From Crotalaria pallida (lineage: Eukaryota; Streptophyta; Magnoliopsida; Fabales; Fabaceae): a stretch of DNA of 64,000 nt. Both the position numbers and the translations under genes were made by a program. The notes under the pieces were generated by a model. The model was not told the origin of the DNA. It saw only the letters and a program-made list of their open reading frames with translations, and searched no databases. The first letter of the stretch is position 1, and the number at the start of each line of letters is the position of its first letter. The stretch spans positions 11,180,501 to 11,244,500 of the forward strand of contig CM075652.1 in the NCBI GenBank assembly GCA_037953625.1, in the 5' to 3' direction. Below, piece after piece: positions 1 to 11,325 of the stretch.

Positions 1-876
1 TCTGACGATCCTCTCAGACAAGTGAAAATTGGTGCTGATTTGCCCACGGGCGTTAAAGAAGAATTGGTCGCTCTATTAATTGCAAATAAGGATTTGTTCG
101 CTTGGACGTCAGCTGATATGCCTGGAATTGACCCCAATTTTATTTGTCATAAGTTGAGCATCGTACCAGGGTCGAAACCAGTGGCGCAACGCAAAAGGAA
201 AGTTAGCGCGGAAAAAGCCATGGCAATAGAAGAAAAGGTTGCTGAACTACTCCGAGCAGGCTTCATTCGGGAAATTGACTACACAGATTGGTTGGCAAAC
301 ACCGTCTTAGTCAAAAAACCCAATGGAAAATGGAGAATGTGTGTTGATTACACAGACTTGAACAAAGTCTGTCCTAAAGATCAATACCCACTCCCTGTTA
401 TTGACAAACTCGTCGACAGTTCAGCTGGATACAAACTCTTATCGTTTATGGATGCTTACTCTGGTTACAACCAGATTCCAATGTTCCCAGCCGACCAGGA
501 CAAAACTGCATTTATCACTGACAGGGCCACTTACTGTTACAACGTTATGCCATTTGGGTTGAAGAATGCGGGAGCTACTTATCAAAGGATGATGAACAAA
601 ATTTTTCAGGGTATGATCGGTTCAAATATGGAGGTATACATAGATGACATCATCGCCAAAAGTAGACAACAAGAGAATCATGCCAAGGACCTCACAGAAA
701 TACTCGGTCGGGTAAGGAAATATTCCATGAGGTTGAATCCCGAGAAGTGTGTATTTGGGGTTCCGGCCGGTTCTTTTCTCGGATTTATGTTAACCGAGAG
801 AGGAATTGAGGCTAATCCTGATAAATGTAAAGAAATCCTTGATATGAGGAGCCCAACAAATTTGAAAGAAGTTTAG
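1..876 (+). pseudogene. Tat-1 Ty3/gypsy pol, reverse transcriptase part (copy A, 5' cut by window)
   Basis: Reverse transcriptase of a Tat-clade Ty3/gypsy retrotransposon, which would copy element RNA to cDNA in a virus-like particle. Visible motifs are WRMCVDYTDLNK, FMDAYSGYNQI, MPFGLKNAGATYQ and the catalytic YIDD box (about base 640), a variant of the usual YVDD. The frame is open from the window start and ends at TAG 874-876, where relatives have glutamine, so one C-to-T change explains it; the frame continues directly afterwards. It is the downstream part of the gag-pol reading frame whose full 5' half is seen only in copy B. Identical in copy B (31382-32257), including the stop. Confidence 0.93.
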
Positions 877-2220
877 CAACTCACGGGTCGAGTGGCAGCA
901 CTCTACAGGTTCCTGTCCCAAGTCGCTCGAAAAGCCTTGCCATGGTACCAACTCCTCAGGAAAAATAAGGATTTCCTGTGGGATGAACACTGTGAACAAG
1001 CTTTTATTCAATTAAAAGAATATCTTTCCAGCCTACCCGTCCTCCACAGTCCTCTTCCTGGGGAGAACCTCATCCTATACATGTCAGTGGCTGAGACAGC
1101 AGTCAGTTCAGTTCTGGTACGAGATGATTCAGGCACTGAGGCTCCGATCTATTATGTTAGCCGAGCACTTCAAGGATCAGAGTTGAGGTATCAGAGGCTC
1201 GAGAAACTTGCGTATTGTTTGGTCACATCAGCTCGGAGATTGAGACAGTACTTTCAGGCACATAAAATATTGGTGAGAACCGCTCAACCTATTAGACAGG
1301 TTCTTCATAAACCCGATCTAGCTAGCAGAATGGTTTCATGGTCTATCGAACTTTCCGAATTCGACATTACCTATGAACCAAGAAAAGCAATGAAGTCACA
1401 AGTACTAGCAGATTTCGTTTCCGAATTTACGGATGTTCCTTCTAACAGCTCTCATAGTCTTTGGTCAGTCTACGTGGATGGATCAAGTAATAGGAAAGGC
1501 GCAGGGGCTGGAGTAATCATCGAAAACCCCGAGGGACTATCCATGGAGTACTCACTGAAATTTGAGTTCCAGACGTCAAATAATCAAGCAGAATACGAGG
1601 CAGTTCTGGCAGGCCTCAAGATGGTGCGTGAGTTTGGAGCGGAACAAGTGTCGGTTTTCAGCGATTCACAACTGGTAGTTTCTCAAATCAAGGGCCAGTA
1701 CTCGGCAAAAGAGCCCATTCTGCAAAAATATCTGGAAGAGGTAAAGCGAATTATCTCCAGCTTTTCTGAGTTTAATATTTCCCATGTTCCGAGAGATTCA
1801 AACTCCCGAGCGGATATTCTGTCCAAGTTAGCAAGTACAAAAGGGTCGGAAAACAACAAAACTCTGATACAAGAAACTGTTCCCCGACCTAGTGTCATTT
1901 TGGCGGTCTCAATATCTCAGTCATGGATGGACCCAATTCTCACTTACTTGCAACATGGGTTTGTCCCTCAAGATCAGTCCGAAGCTCAGAAGTTGGTGAA
2001 AAAGGCTGCCCAATACACAGTTTTAAATGGAGTCTTATACAAAAGAGGTTTTGGATCCCCCATGCTCAGATGTGTCAATCCATCCCAAGCTGAGGAAATC
2101 CTGGAGGAGATTCATGGTGGCATTTGCAGCCATCACATGGGAGGGAAGTCCTTGGCGAAAAAAATAATCAGAGCAGGCTATTTTTGGCCTACACTGCAGA
2201 AAGACGCTATGGAACATGTC
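877..2220 (+). pseudogene. Tat-1 pol: RNase H, second RNase H-like domain, integrase zinc module (copy A)
   Basis: Continuation of the Tat-1 pol frame after the TAG at 874-876. It begins with the RT thumb (QLTGRVAALYRF), then a gypsy-type RNase H region (YYVSRALQGSELRYQRLEK), then a second RNase H-like domain opening with YVDGSSNRKGAGAGV and containing NNQAEYEAVLAGL and FSDSQLVVSQIKG; two RNase H domains are a known hallmark of the Tat clade. The end is the integrase H2C2 module (EEIHGGICSHHMGGKS, GYFWPTLQKDA). The frame is cut at 2221 by a solo LTR whose first bases TGA form the stop. One silent and one further base differ from copy B. Confidence 0.92.
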
Positions 2221-3816
2221 TGAGGAAACCGCAATTTGTGGTTGGAGAGACAAAGGAACCCTAGGAAAACACCTAGAAGGGGGGGTTGAATAGGTGTTGA
2301 AGCTACCTTGAAAGATTTTCGAACGAAACAAATCGAAACAATTAAAACAAATGATTTTTGCAAATTCTACAGTACTTAATCGATTAAGCAAGTCGTGTAC
2401 TCGAGTAGTACTCGATTAAGCTTGAACTTAATCGATTAAATATGACAGAAAACAGAAAAATCAATTTTTCATTCGAATACGAAAATCAATCAATTCACAT
2501 GCAAGATCAGAGATTCAGCGGAAATGATTAACACCTATATTCTTATTGATTAACCTAGTTATGAAAATGATTTTCCCTTTATCAATTTGAACAATTAAAG
2601 ATTCAATTCAATCAATTATGAAAATCAATCTTTCTAGGTTTTCAACCAAGAACGCAATCAAATGACTTGAATATAAAGAGTAAGGGTTTAGAGATACGAC
2701 ACAGTGATTTATCCTGGTTCACTTTCATCCACTTGAAAGCTACATCCAGTCCCCTCTTCAACCAAGAGAGATTCTTCACTATGAGGAATTAGAGTTCTCA
2801 AATTACAAGTGATTGCCTCACAAGACTCCCTTCTTGCTAGCCTACAAGAGATAACCGACACCCTTGCCTTGTAATCCTATTGATCTTCTCTCTAATCTAA
2901 CCTCTACCCCTTGTTGATAATCGACACAACAAGTCTTCAATTGCTTGATGATAATCCACACACCAAGGCTTCACTTGCTTGATTCACAACCAAGACTTCT
3001 TCTTCTTCTTCAATAAGAATGCACTTGCTTGATGATAAAATCGACACACCAAGACTTCTTGTTTGTTGTAGTGACTTGCCTTCTTGCAAAGATTACAACA
3101 CAATAGAAAACACAAAACAATCCTATGAATCTCAATCAAGAGTTATGACAATTCACCATAAGAGATTCAAAGGTTCTTGATCAAAGAATATGAAAATATG
3201 AGAACTTTGATCTTTTGAAAAAATGAGAGAGAATAGAGTGGCTTGATTCTTTTTAAAACTTGTATGAAATGATTCTAATTAATCACAAATAATAGGAAAA
3301 GGTTTATAAAGAATACCCAAAAGTTGTAGCACTTGAAAAACGATTTTGAGAAGTGAAAAACGTATTTTAAAAATCAGTTCAGCAGTACTTAATCGATTAA
3401 GCAAGTCGTGTACTCGAGTAGTACTCGATTAAGTTATCACTTAATCGATTAAGTTGATACTGCACATGTTCAAAACTTGTTTTCTCAAAAACCAACCTTT
3501 CCTTTAAAACCTTTAAGCCACCTATTGATTCTAGGTTAAGTGAAAACTCAAATTATGATTAAATCATGACTTATGAATGAGATTCACTACCCTCTATAAT
3601 AATCTACCCAAATAAAAAACCTATGAAGCTTGAGAGGCAAAAGATAAAAGAAATACAAATACACTCAAACTTAGGTCTTCATGAGCTTGCTTTCTCTCTT
3701 CTTCATTTGATGTTTGTTGTTGCTTGTTGAGCTTGAAACTTGATCAACACATGTAGCTTGTTCAAAAACACTTTGTCATTATCAAAACATTCATCATGTT
3801 CATCATGGAACTAACA
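2221..3816 (-). mobile_element. Solo LTR of a copia (Sirevirus-like) element, reverse orientation, copy A
   Basis: A 1596-bp TG...CA-bounded block with no coding capacity, flanked by the 5-bp duplication ATGTC (2216-2220 and 3817-3821). On the minus strand it starts TGTTAGTTCCATGATGAACA and continues with a TTGATAATGACAAAG-type stretch, resembling the heads of Sirevirus LTRs. It contains two blocks of palindromic TTAATCGATTAA-like motifs (near 2375-2440 and 3390-3455). It splits the Tat-1 integrase zinc module: cysteine codons of the module resume right after the duplication. An LTR left by recombination between two LTRs of a full element is the simplest reading. Confidence 0.85.
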
Positions 3817-4065
3817 ATGTCAAGAAATGTACTCGATGCCAATTTCACAGGCAATCCCCTATCAGAACCACCATGCTATAGGGGCTAAGGTACGTCTTCT
3901 CATCCCTAAGTTGACACCAGCACACACGTTGTTGACTAGGGAGAACCTGATTATCCCAACTGGATATTCAGAAATCCTATAAAGTCCTACATTAATATCT
4001 TGATTGAGATCATTCTTCAAGGCTCTTCCATAGCTTTAAGGTTGATCTTGGTTAAGGACACGACA
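3817..4065 (+). mobile_element. Tat-1 integrase scrap fused to truncated 3' LTR (copy A)
   Basis: After the target duplication the reading frame KKCTRCQFH of the integrase zinc module resumes for about 30 bases. It then runs without a join into the middle of the Tat-1 LTR at CAGGCAATCC (3848), matching the 5' LTR at 28491. The remaining 218 bases of LTR end in CACGACA at 4065, followed by the target duplication CTAAG (4066-4070). The integrase core and the first 362 bases of the 3' LTR are therefore deleted. Only one mismatch to the 5' LTR was found over the 218 bases. Confidence 0.88.
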
Positions 4066-5265
4066 CTAAGTATTAGTCAATTGTGTGATAAGGGCAATAG
4101 GGTTATTTTTGATTCTGATAGATGTATTATCGAGGGAAAAATTGATAATCTTATTAAGCTAATTGCTCGCAGGATAAACAATGTTTATATTATTGATTTT
4201 GATTCAATTCCCTCAAATGATGCGAAATGTTTATTATCTAAAGAGGATGAATCGTGGCTGTGGCATCGTAGAATAGGTCACATCCACATGGCTCATTTAA
4301 ATAAAATTTCTTCTAAAAACTTAGTAGTTGGTTTGCCAAAGCAAAATTTTATTTTTTCTGAAAAATGTGATCCTTGTTCAAAATCAAAACTCACAAGGGC
4401 CTATTTTCCTTCTAAAAACCTTGTTTCAACTCAAAGGCCTTTGGAACTTTTACATATGGATCTTTTTGGACCGTGTCAAACTAAAAGCTTTGCTGGCAAC
4501 TATTATTGTTTGGTTATTGTGGATGACTATTCTAGGTATACATGGACGCTTTTTATTACTCATAAAAATGACGCATTTCATGAATTTAAAAAGCTAGCCA
4601 AGATTATTCAAAACCAATTGCATTTGAGCATTGCATCCATTAGAACTGATCATGGTGGAGAATTTAAAAATCATAGTTTTGAAAAGTTTTGCGAAAAACA
4701 TGGAATTAAGCATTATTTTTCAACTCCAAGGACTCTAGAGCAAAATGGAGTTGTGGAGAGGAAAAATCTTTCATTAAAAGAGCTTTCTAGAACAATGCTT
4801 AATGACATGAATTTGCCTGCATATTTTTGGGCCGATGCAGTGAGTACAGCTTGTTATGTTATGAACCGTGTTTTGATTAGGCCTATTTTAAAGAAAACCC
4901 CCTATGAGCTGTACAAGGGGAGAAAACCTAATATTTCCCATCTTCGAGTTTTTGGATGTAAATGTTTTGTGCATAATAATGGTAGAGAAAATCTAGGATC
5001 TTTTGAGGATAGAGCTGATGAGGGTATATTCCTTGGTTATTCTGCATCGAGCAAAGCATATAGGATATACAATAAATCTCGTAATACTATTGAAGAATCT
5101 ATTCATGTATCATTTGACGAATCCGATCCCAGAAGGTTGGGAAAGGTATCTGTTAATGAAATTTCAGGTATTCTTGGAGATTTATTTATTGATGAGGATG
5201 AGGAGCCAAATGCTAAAGCGAAGGATCATTCCGAAAGCAATGGAAATTCAGTTGAAAATGTTTAG
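4066..5265 (+). pseudogene. Sirevirus-type copia integrase (copy A)
   Basis: Integrase of the Ty1/copia element into which Tat-1 inserted; integrase joins cDNA ends to the chromosome. The frame restarts at the CTAAG duplication with SISQLCDKGNRVIF, matching the GAG-pre-integrase region whose upstream half is at 27932-28128. The zinc module reads WHRRIGHIHMAHLNK then CDPCSKSK; the catalytic triad is visible as DLFGP, RTDHGGEF and ERKN. The C-terminal domain includes FGCKCFVHN and GIFLGYSASSKAYR. It ends at TAG 5263-5265, which is internal for copia pol, so the polyprotein is broken here. The first 22 codons of the open frame lie in Tat-1 LTR and are not part of the protein. Confidence 0.92.
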
Positions 5266-6969
5266 GAGAAAAATCAAGAACAATCAATGGAACTCAACGC
5301 TGATTTGCCTAAGGAGTGGAAAACATCAAGGCACCATCCTATTGATCAGATCATCGGAGACATTTCAAAAGGTGTAAGTACTCGCAACTTTATTAGCAAT
5401 CTGTATAACTTCTTTGCATTTGTTTCTCAAGTAGAGCCAAAGAATTATTCTGAGGCTATGCTTGATGAGCATTAGCTTTTGGCAATGCAAGAGGAATTAA
5501 ACCAGTTCGAAAGAAATCAGGTGTGGTAACTTGTTCCTAGGCCTGAGTCTCATCCGATTATTGGAACTAAGTGGATTTATAAAAATAAACTTGATGAGGC
5601 TGGTTTAATTGTTCGAAACAAATCTAGTCTAGTTGCACAAGGTTACAACCAGGAAGAGGGGATAGATTATGAGGAGACATTTGCCCCTGTTGCTAGGTTG
5701 GAAGCCATAAGACTACTATTAGCATTTGCATGTATTCTAGATTTTAAATTATATCAAATGGACGTAAAGAGTGCCTTTCTTAATGGTTTTATAAATGAAG
5801 AAGTTTATGTGTGTCAACCGCCTGGCTTTGAAAGTTATGAACACCCTGATTATGTTTACAAATTGAAAAAGGCTTTGTATGGTCTAAAACAAGCTCCTAG
5901 AGCGTGGTACGACCGTCTTAGCAAATTTTTACTGGAAAATAACTTTGAAAGAGGGAAGGTTGACAACACACTTTTTATCAAAAAGAAAGGAAAGGACATT
6001 CTTTTAGTTCAGATTTATGTAGATGATATTATATTCGGTGCTACTAATGAAATCCTTTGCAAGGAATTTTCTAGTATGATGCAGGAAGAGTTCGAAATGT
6101 CTATGATGGGCGAGCTGAACTTTTTCCTGGGATTACAAATAAAGCAAGCAAAGGACGGAATTTTCATTAGTCAAACTAAATACTGCAAAGAATTACTGAA
6201 AAGATTTGGCATGGATAAGGCCAAGGCAGTTGCAACACCGATAAGCACATCATGCTACTTGGACAAAGACGAAGGAGGTAAATCCGTAGAAATAACAAAG
6301 TATCGAGGTATTATCGGATCCCTTCTCTATTTAACGGCAAGTAGGTCGGATATCATGTTTAGTGTGTGTCTTGGTGCTCGGTTCCGGTCGAATCCAAAAG
6401 AAACGCACATGGTTGCTGCCAAGCGTATAATGAAATATCTGTCTGGCACAACTGATATGGGTTTGTGGTACCCCAAAGGTTCATCTTGTAATCTTGTTGG
6501 GTATTCTGATTCTGACTTTGCTGGTTGCAAAGTAGATAAAAAAAGCACTAGCGGCACTTGTCATCTTCTTGGCAATTCATTGGTATCATGGGCTAGTAAG
6601 AAACAGTCTAGTGTTGCCCTATCTACAGCTGAGGCTGAATATGTAGCCGCGGGTAGTTGTTGCGCTCATATTTTATGGTTAAAATAACAACTCCTAGACT
6701 TTGGTGTAAGTCTAGATCACATTCCTATTAAATGTGATAATACCAGTGCTATTTCTATTACCAAAAACCCAGTGCAACATTCTCGCACGAAGCATATCGA
6801 GATTCGACACCATTTTATTCGTGATCATATTCAGAAGGGTGATTGCATTATAGAGTATGTTGATACTTCGCGGCAGTTGGCTGATATCTTTACGAAATCG
6901 CTTCCAAAATAAAATTTCTTTTTCATTCGTAGAGAAATTGGTCTAGCTTCTGCCTCTCACCTCTTTTGA
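5266..6969 (+). pseudogene. Sirevirus-type copia RT and RNase H, first copy (copy A)
   Basis: Reverse transcriptase and RNase H of the copia pol. RT motifs include WIYKNKLDEAG, EETFAPVARLEAIR, QMDVKSAFLNG, ALYGLKQAPRAWY and the catalytic YVDDIIFGAT. RNase H motifs are GYSDSDFAGC, STSGTCHLLG, SVALSTAEAEYVAA and TKHIEIRHHFIRDHI; the natural end is at SASHLF, TGA 6967-6969. In-frame stops at 5473-5475, 5527-5529, 6685-6687 and 6910-6912 kill it. From 5935 onward it forms unit 1 of a 1.6-kb tandem array, whose second unit lacks the RNase H stops. Confidence 0.93.
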
Positions 6970-7021
6970 ATATGTGAATCTTTATCTCTCATGTTATTAT
7001 TGATGCATCTTCTTAGTGTTT

Positions 7022-7346
7022 CAGGGGGAGATTGCACATCTTTTTGATGATTACAAAAGGGGGAGATAGATTCTGATATCTGATATATTGGCTAATTTTT
7101 GTTGGCTAATACATTCAGGGGGAGAAGATATAATCCATTATTCTGGAAGGATGCTTGGTTCAAAAATGATATATTTTTAAGCATTCATACAGGGGGAGAT
7201 GAAATAATCCATTATTTTTTTCCTGTATTTAATGATTCTAAGAAAGGTTTTATTATTATATATCTATTTCTGCTTCTATAACACTTGTGATGCAGATAAT
7301 AAAGAGCATATCAGAATGGTTGTTTGTCATCATCAAAAAGGGGGAG
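7022..7346 (+). promoter_or_regulatory. Multiple polypurine tracts upstream of copia 3' LTR (unit 1)
   Basis: Five purine runs of the form (A)AGGGGGAGA occur at about 7023, 7055, 7117, 7191 and 7337; the last one abuts the LTR start TGTTGG at 7347 and is the probable plus-strand primer site. Repeated polypurine tracts before the 3' LTR are described for Sireviruses. The same set recurs in units 2 and 3 (last tracts at about 8948 and 10552) and in copy B. Confidence 0.75.
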
Positions 7347-7545
7347 TGTTGGAAGTCAAGCTGGTTGGAAGGCATGCTTCAAACTCTCTATGGACTTCAA
7401 AGGAATTCTTTTATATGTTTTGATGATAACAAGCCAACTCAAGTTCAAGCTCACAAGTGCAAGCCAAGTCTCAAGATTGAAGACTCAAGCAAGCATAGAA
7501 TAGAAACCTTCTCTTTAGATCAAAATGTAAGGTAATGGAGTTTTT
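7347..7545 (+). mobile_element. Copia 3' LTR head fragment, unit 1
   Basis: It begins TGTTGGAAGTCAAGC directly after a polypurine tract and carries the first 199 bp of the LTR, then passes into RT sequence at GAAAATAAC. Equivalent fragments lie at 8958-9156 and 10562-10760. The perfect TGTTGG start pairs with the CCAACA end of the LTR remnant at 12440. Confidence 0.85.
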
Positions 7546-8580
7546 GAAAATAACTTTGAAAGAGGGAAGGTTGACAACACACATTTTATCAAAAAGAAAG
7601 GAAAGGACATTCTTTTAGTTCAGATTTATGTAGATGATATTATATTCGGTGCTACTAATGAAATCCTTTGCAAGGAATTTTCTAGTATGATGCAGGAAGA
7701 GTTCGAAATGTCTATGATGGGCGAGCTGAACTTTTTCCTGGGATTACAAATAAAGCAAGCAAAGGACGGAATTTTCATTAGTCAAACTAAATACTGCAAA
7801 GAATTACTGAAAAGATTTGGCATGGATAAGGCCAAGGCAGTTGCAACACCGATAAGCACATCATGCTACTTGGACAAAGACGAAGGAGGTAAATCCGTAG
7901 AAATAACAAAGTATCGAGGTATTATCGGATCCCTTCTCTATTTAACGGCAAGTAGGCCGGATATTATGTTTAGTGTGTGTCTTGGTGCTCGGTTCCAGTC
8001 GAATCCAAAAGAAACGCACATGGTTGCTGCCAAGCGTATAATGAAATATCTGTCTGGCACAACTGATATGGGTTTGTGGTACCCCAAAGGTTCATCTTGT
8101 AATCTTGTTGGGTTTTCTGATTCTGACTTTGCTGGTTGCAAAGTAGATAGAAAAAGCACTAGCGGCACTTGTCATCTTCTTGGCAATTCATTGGTATCAT
8201 GGGCTAGTAAGAAACAGTCTAGTGTTGCCCTATCTACAGCTGAGGCTGAATATGTAGCCGCGGGTAGTTGTTGCGCTCAGATTTTATGGTTAAAACAACA
8301 ACTCCTAGACTTTGGTGTAAGTCTAGATCACATTCCTATTAAATGTGATAATACCAGTGCTATTTCTATTACCAAAAACCCAGTGCAACATTCTCGCACG
8401 AAGCATATCGAGATTCGACACCATTTTATTCGTGATCATATTCAGAAGGGTGATTGCATTGTAGAGTATGTTGATACTTCGCGGCAGTTGGCTGATATCT
8501 TTACGAAATCGCTTCCAAAAGAAAATTTCTTTTTCATTCGTAGAGAAATTGGTCTAGCTTCTGCCTCTCACCTCTTTTGA
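7546..8580 (+). pseudogene. Copia RT tail and RNase H, unit 2 (least damaged)
   Basis: Second tandem copy of the pol 3' end. The frame from the duplicated FERGKVDN segment through YVDDIIFGAT and the whole RNase H (GFSDSDFAGC, STSGTCHLLG, STAEAEYVAA, KHIEIRHHFI, ADIFTKSLPKENF) is open to the natural TGA at 8578-8580. It lacks the two RNase H stops seen in unit 1, so it may preserve the ancestral sequence better. It has no RT palm N-terminal part or promoter of its own and cannot make a complete polymerase. Confidence 0.88.
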
Positions 8581-9156
8581 ATATGTGAATCTTTATCTCT
8601 CATGTTATTATTGATGCATCTTCTTAGTGTTTCAGGGGGAGATTGCACATCTTTTTGATGATTACAAAAGGGGGAGAGAGATTCTGATATCTGATATATT
8701 GGCTAATTTTTGTTGGCTAATACATTCAGGGGGAGAAGATATAATCCATTATTCTGGAAGGATGCTTGGTTCAAAAATGATATATTTTTAAGCATTCATA
8801 CAGGGGGAGATGAAATAATCCATTATTTTTTTCCTGTATTTAATGATTCTAAGAAAGGTTTTATTATTATATATCTATTTCTGCTTCTATAACACTTGTG
8901 ATGCAGATAATAAAGAGCATATCAGAATGGTTGTTTGTCATCATCAAAAAGGGGGAGTGTTGGAAGTCAAGCTGGTTGGAAGGCATGCTTCAAACTCTCT
9001 ATGGACTTCAAAGGAATTCTTTTATATGTTTTGATGATAACAAGCCAACTCAAGTTCAAGCTCACAAGTGCAAGCCAAGTCTCAAGATTGAAGACTCAAG
9101 CAAGCATATAATAGAAACCTTCTCTTTAGATCAAAATGTAAGGTAATGGAGTTTTT

Positions 9157-10184
9157 GAAAATAACTTTGAAAGAGGGAAGGTTGACAACACACGTTTTAT
9201 CAAAAAGAAAGGAAAGGACATTCTTTTAGTTCAGATTTATGTAGATGATATTATATTCGGTGCTACTAATGAAATCCTTTGAAGGGAATTTTCTAGTATG
9301 ATGCAGGAAGAGTTCGAAATGTCTATGATGGGCGAGCTGAACTTTTTCCTGGGATTACAAATAAAGCAAGCAAAGGACGGAATTTTCATTAGTCAAACTA
9401 AATACTGCAAAGAATTACTGAAAAGATTTGGCATGGATAAGGCCAAGGCAGTTGAAACACCGATAAGCACATCATGCTACTTGGACAAAGACGAAGGAGG
9501 TAAATCCGTAGAAATAACAAAGTATCGAGGTATTATCGGATCCCTTCTCTATTTAACGGCAAGTAGGCCGGATATCATGTTTAGTGTGTGTCTTGGTGCT
9601 CGGTTCTAGTCGAATCCAAAAGAAACGCACATGGTTGCTGCCAAGCGTATAATGAAATATATGTCTGGCACAACTGATATGGGTTTGTGGTACCCCAAAG
9701 GTTCATCTTGTAATCTTGTTGGGTTTTCTGATTCTGACTTTGCTGGTTGCAAAGTAGATAGAAAAGCGGCACTTGTCATCTTCTTGGCAATTCATTGGTA
9801 TCATGGGCTAGTAAGAAACAGTCTAGTGTTGCCCTATCTACAGCTGAGGCTGAATATGTAGCCGCGGGTAGTTGTTGCGCTCAGATTTTATGGTTAAAAC
9901 AACAACTCCTAGACTTTGGTGTAAGTCTAGATCACATTCCTATTAAATGTGATAATACCAGTGCTATTTCTATTACCAAAAACCCAGTGCAACATTCTCG
10001 CACGAAGCATATCGAGATTCGACACCATTTTATTCATGATCATATTCAGAAGGGTGATTGCATTATAGAGTATGTTGATACTTCGCGGCAGTTGGCTGAT
10101 ATCTTTACGAAATCGCTTCCAAAAGAAAATTTCTTTTTCATTCGTAGAGAAATTGGTCTAGCTTCTGCCTCTCACCTCTTTTGA
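9157..10184 (+). pseudogene. Copia RT tail and RNase H, unit 3 (copy A)
   Basis: Third tandem copy. It carries a TGA in the segment just after YVDDIIFGATNE (near 9281), a TAG at 9607-9609, and a 7-bp deletion in the STSGT motif near 9763 that shifts the frame; the RNase H tail is open again from about 9795 to TGA 10182-10184. The 7-bp loss explains why this unit is 1604 rather than 1611 bp. Confidence 0.88.
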
Positions 10185-10760
10185 ATATGTGAATCTTTAT
10201 CTCTCATGTTATTATTGATGCATCTTCTTAGTGTTTCAGGGGGAGATTGCACATCTTTTTGATGATTACAAAAGGGGGAGAGAGATTCTGATATCTGATA
10301 TATTGGCTAATTTTTGTTGGCTAATACATTCAGGGGGAGAAGATATAATCCATTATTCTGGAAGGATGCTTGGTTCAAAAATGATATATTTTTAAGCATT
10401 CATACAGGGGGAGATGAAATAATCCATTATTTTTTTCCTGTATTTAATGATTCTAAGAAAGGTTTTATTATTATATATCTATTTCTGCTTCTATAACACT
10501 TGTGATGCAGATAATAAAGAGTATATCAGAATGGTTGTTTGTCATCATCAAAAAGGGGGAGTGTTGGAAGTCAAGCTGGTTGGAAGGCATGCTTCAAACT
10601 CTCTATGGACTTCAAAGGAATTCTTTTATATGTTTTGATGATAACAAGCCAACTCAAGTTCAAGCTCACAAGTGCAAGCCAAGTCTCAAGATTGAAGACT
10701 CAAGCAAGCATAGAATAGAAACCTTCTCTTTAGATCAAAATGTAAGGTAATGGAGTTTTT

Positions 10761-11325
10761 GAAAATAACTTTGAAAGAGGGAAGGTTGACAACACACTTT
10801 TTATCAAACAGAAAGGAAAGGACATTCTTTTAGTTCAGATTTATGTAGATGATATTATATTCGGTGCTACTAATGAAATCCTTTGCAAGGAATTTTCTAG
10901 TATGATGCAGGAAGAGTTCGAAATGTCTATGATGGGCGAGCTGAACTTTTTCCTGGGATTACAAATAAAGCAAGCAAAGGACGGAATTTTCATTAGTCAA
11001 ACTAAATACTGCAAAGAATTACTGAAAAGATTTGGCATGGATAAGGCCAAGGCAGTTGCAACATCGATAAGCACATCATGCTACTTGGACAAAGACGAAG
11101 GAGGTAAATTCGTAGAAATAACAAGTATCGAGGTATTATCGGATCCCTTCTCTATTTAACGGCAAGTAGGTCGGATATCATGTTTAGTGTGTGTCTTGGT
11201 GCTCGGTTCCAGTCGAATCCAAAAGAAACGCACATGGTTGCTGCCAAGCGTATAATGAAATATCTGTCTGGCACAACTGATATGGGTTTGTGGTACCCCA
11301 AAGGTTCATCTTGTAATCTTGTTGG
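10761..11325 (+). pseudogene. Copia RT tail, truncated unit 4 (copy A)
   Basis: Fourth copy, running from the FERGKVDN segment to SSCNLVG of RNase H. One base is lost near 11124 (ACAAGTATCG against ACAAAGTATCG in other units), giving a frameshift and an early stop at 11157-11159. After CTTGTTGG the sequence leaves RNase H and enters the LTR interior; both parents share CTTGTTGG-like sequence, so a short-homology deletion is inferred. Confidence 0.85.

Larger units (their letters stand above)
5935..11325 (+). repeat. 1.6-kb tandem array of RNase H-PPT-LTR head inside copia (copy A)
   Basis: Four successive units start at GAAAATAACTTTGAAAGAGG: 5935, 7546, 9157 and 10761, giving spacings of 1611, 1611 and 1604 bp; the fourth stops after about 565 bp. 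Each full unit holds the end of RT, RNase H, the 3' untranslated region, a polypurine tract, and the first 199 bp of the 3' LTR, which joins directly to RT of the next unit. Units differ from each other at roughly the one-percent level (stops, a 7-bp loss in unit 3, a 1-bp loss in unit 4), far more than copy A differs from copy B, so the array is older than the 31-kb duplication. Confidence 0.93.

Noticed and set aside
7099..7535. Small repeated frames of 60-82 codons in the copia 3' region
   Set aside because: They sit in the PPT and LTR-head segment, recur only because the segment is duplicated, and show no domain; an envelope-like gene was considered and not supported.
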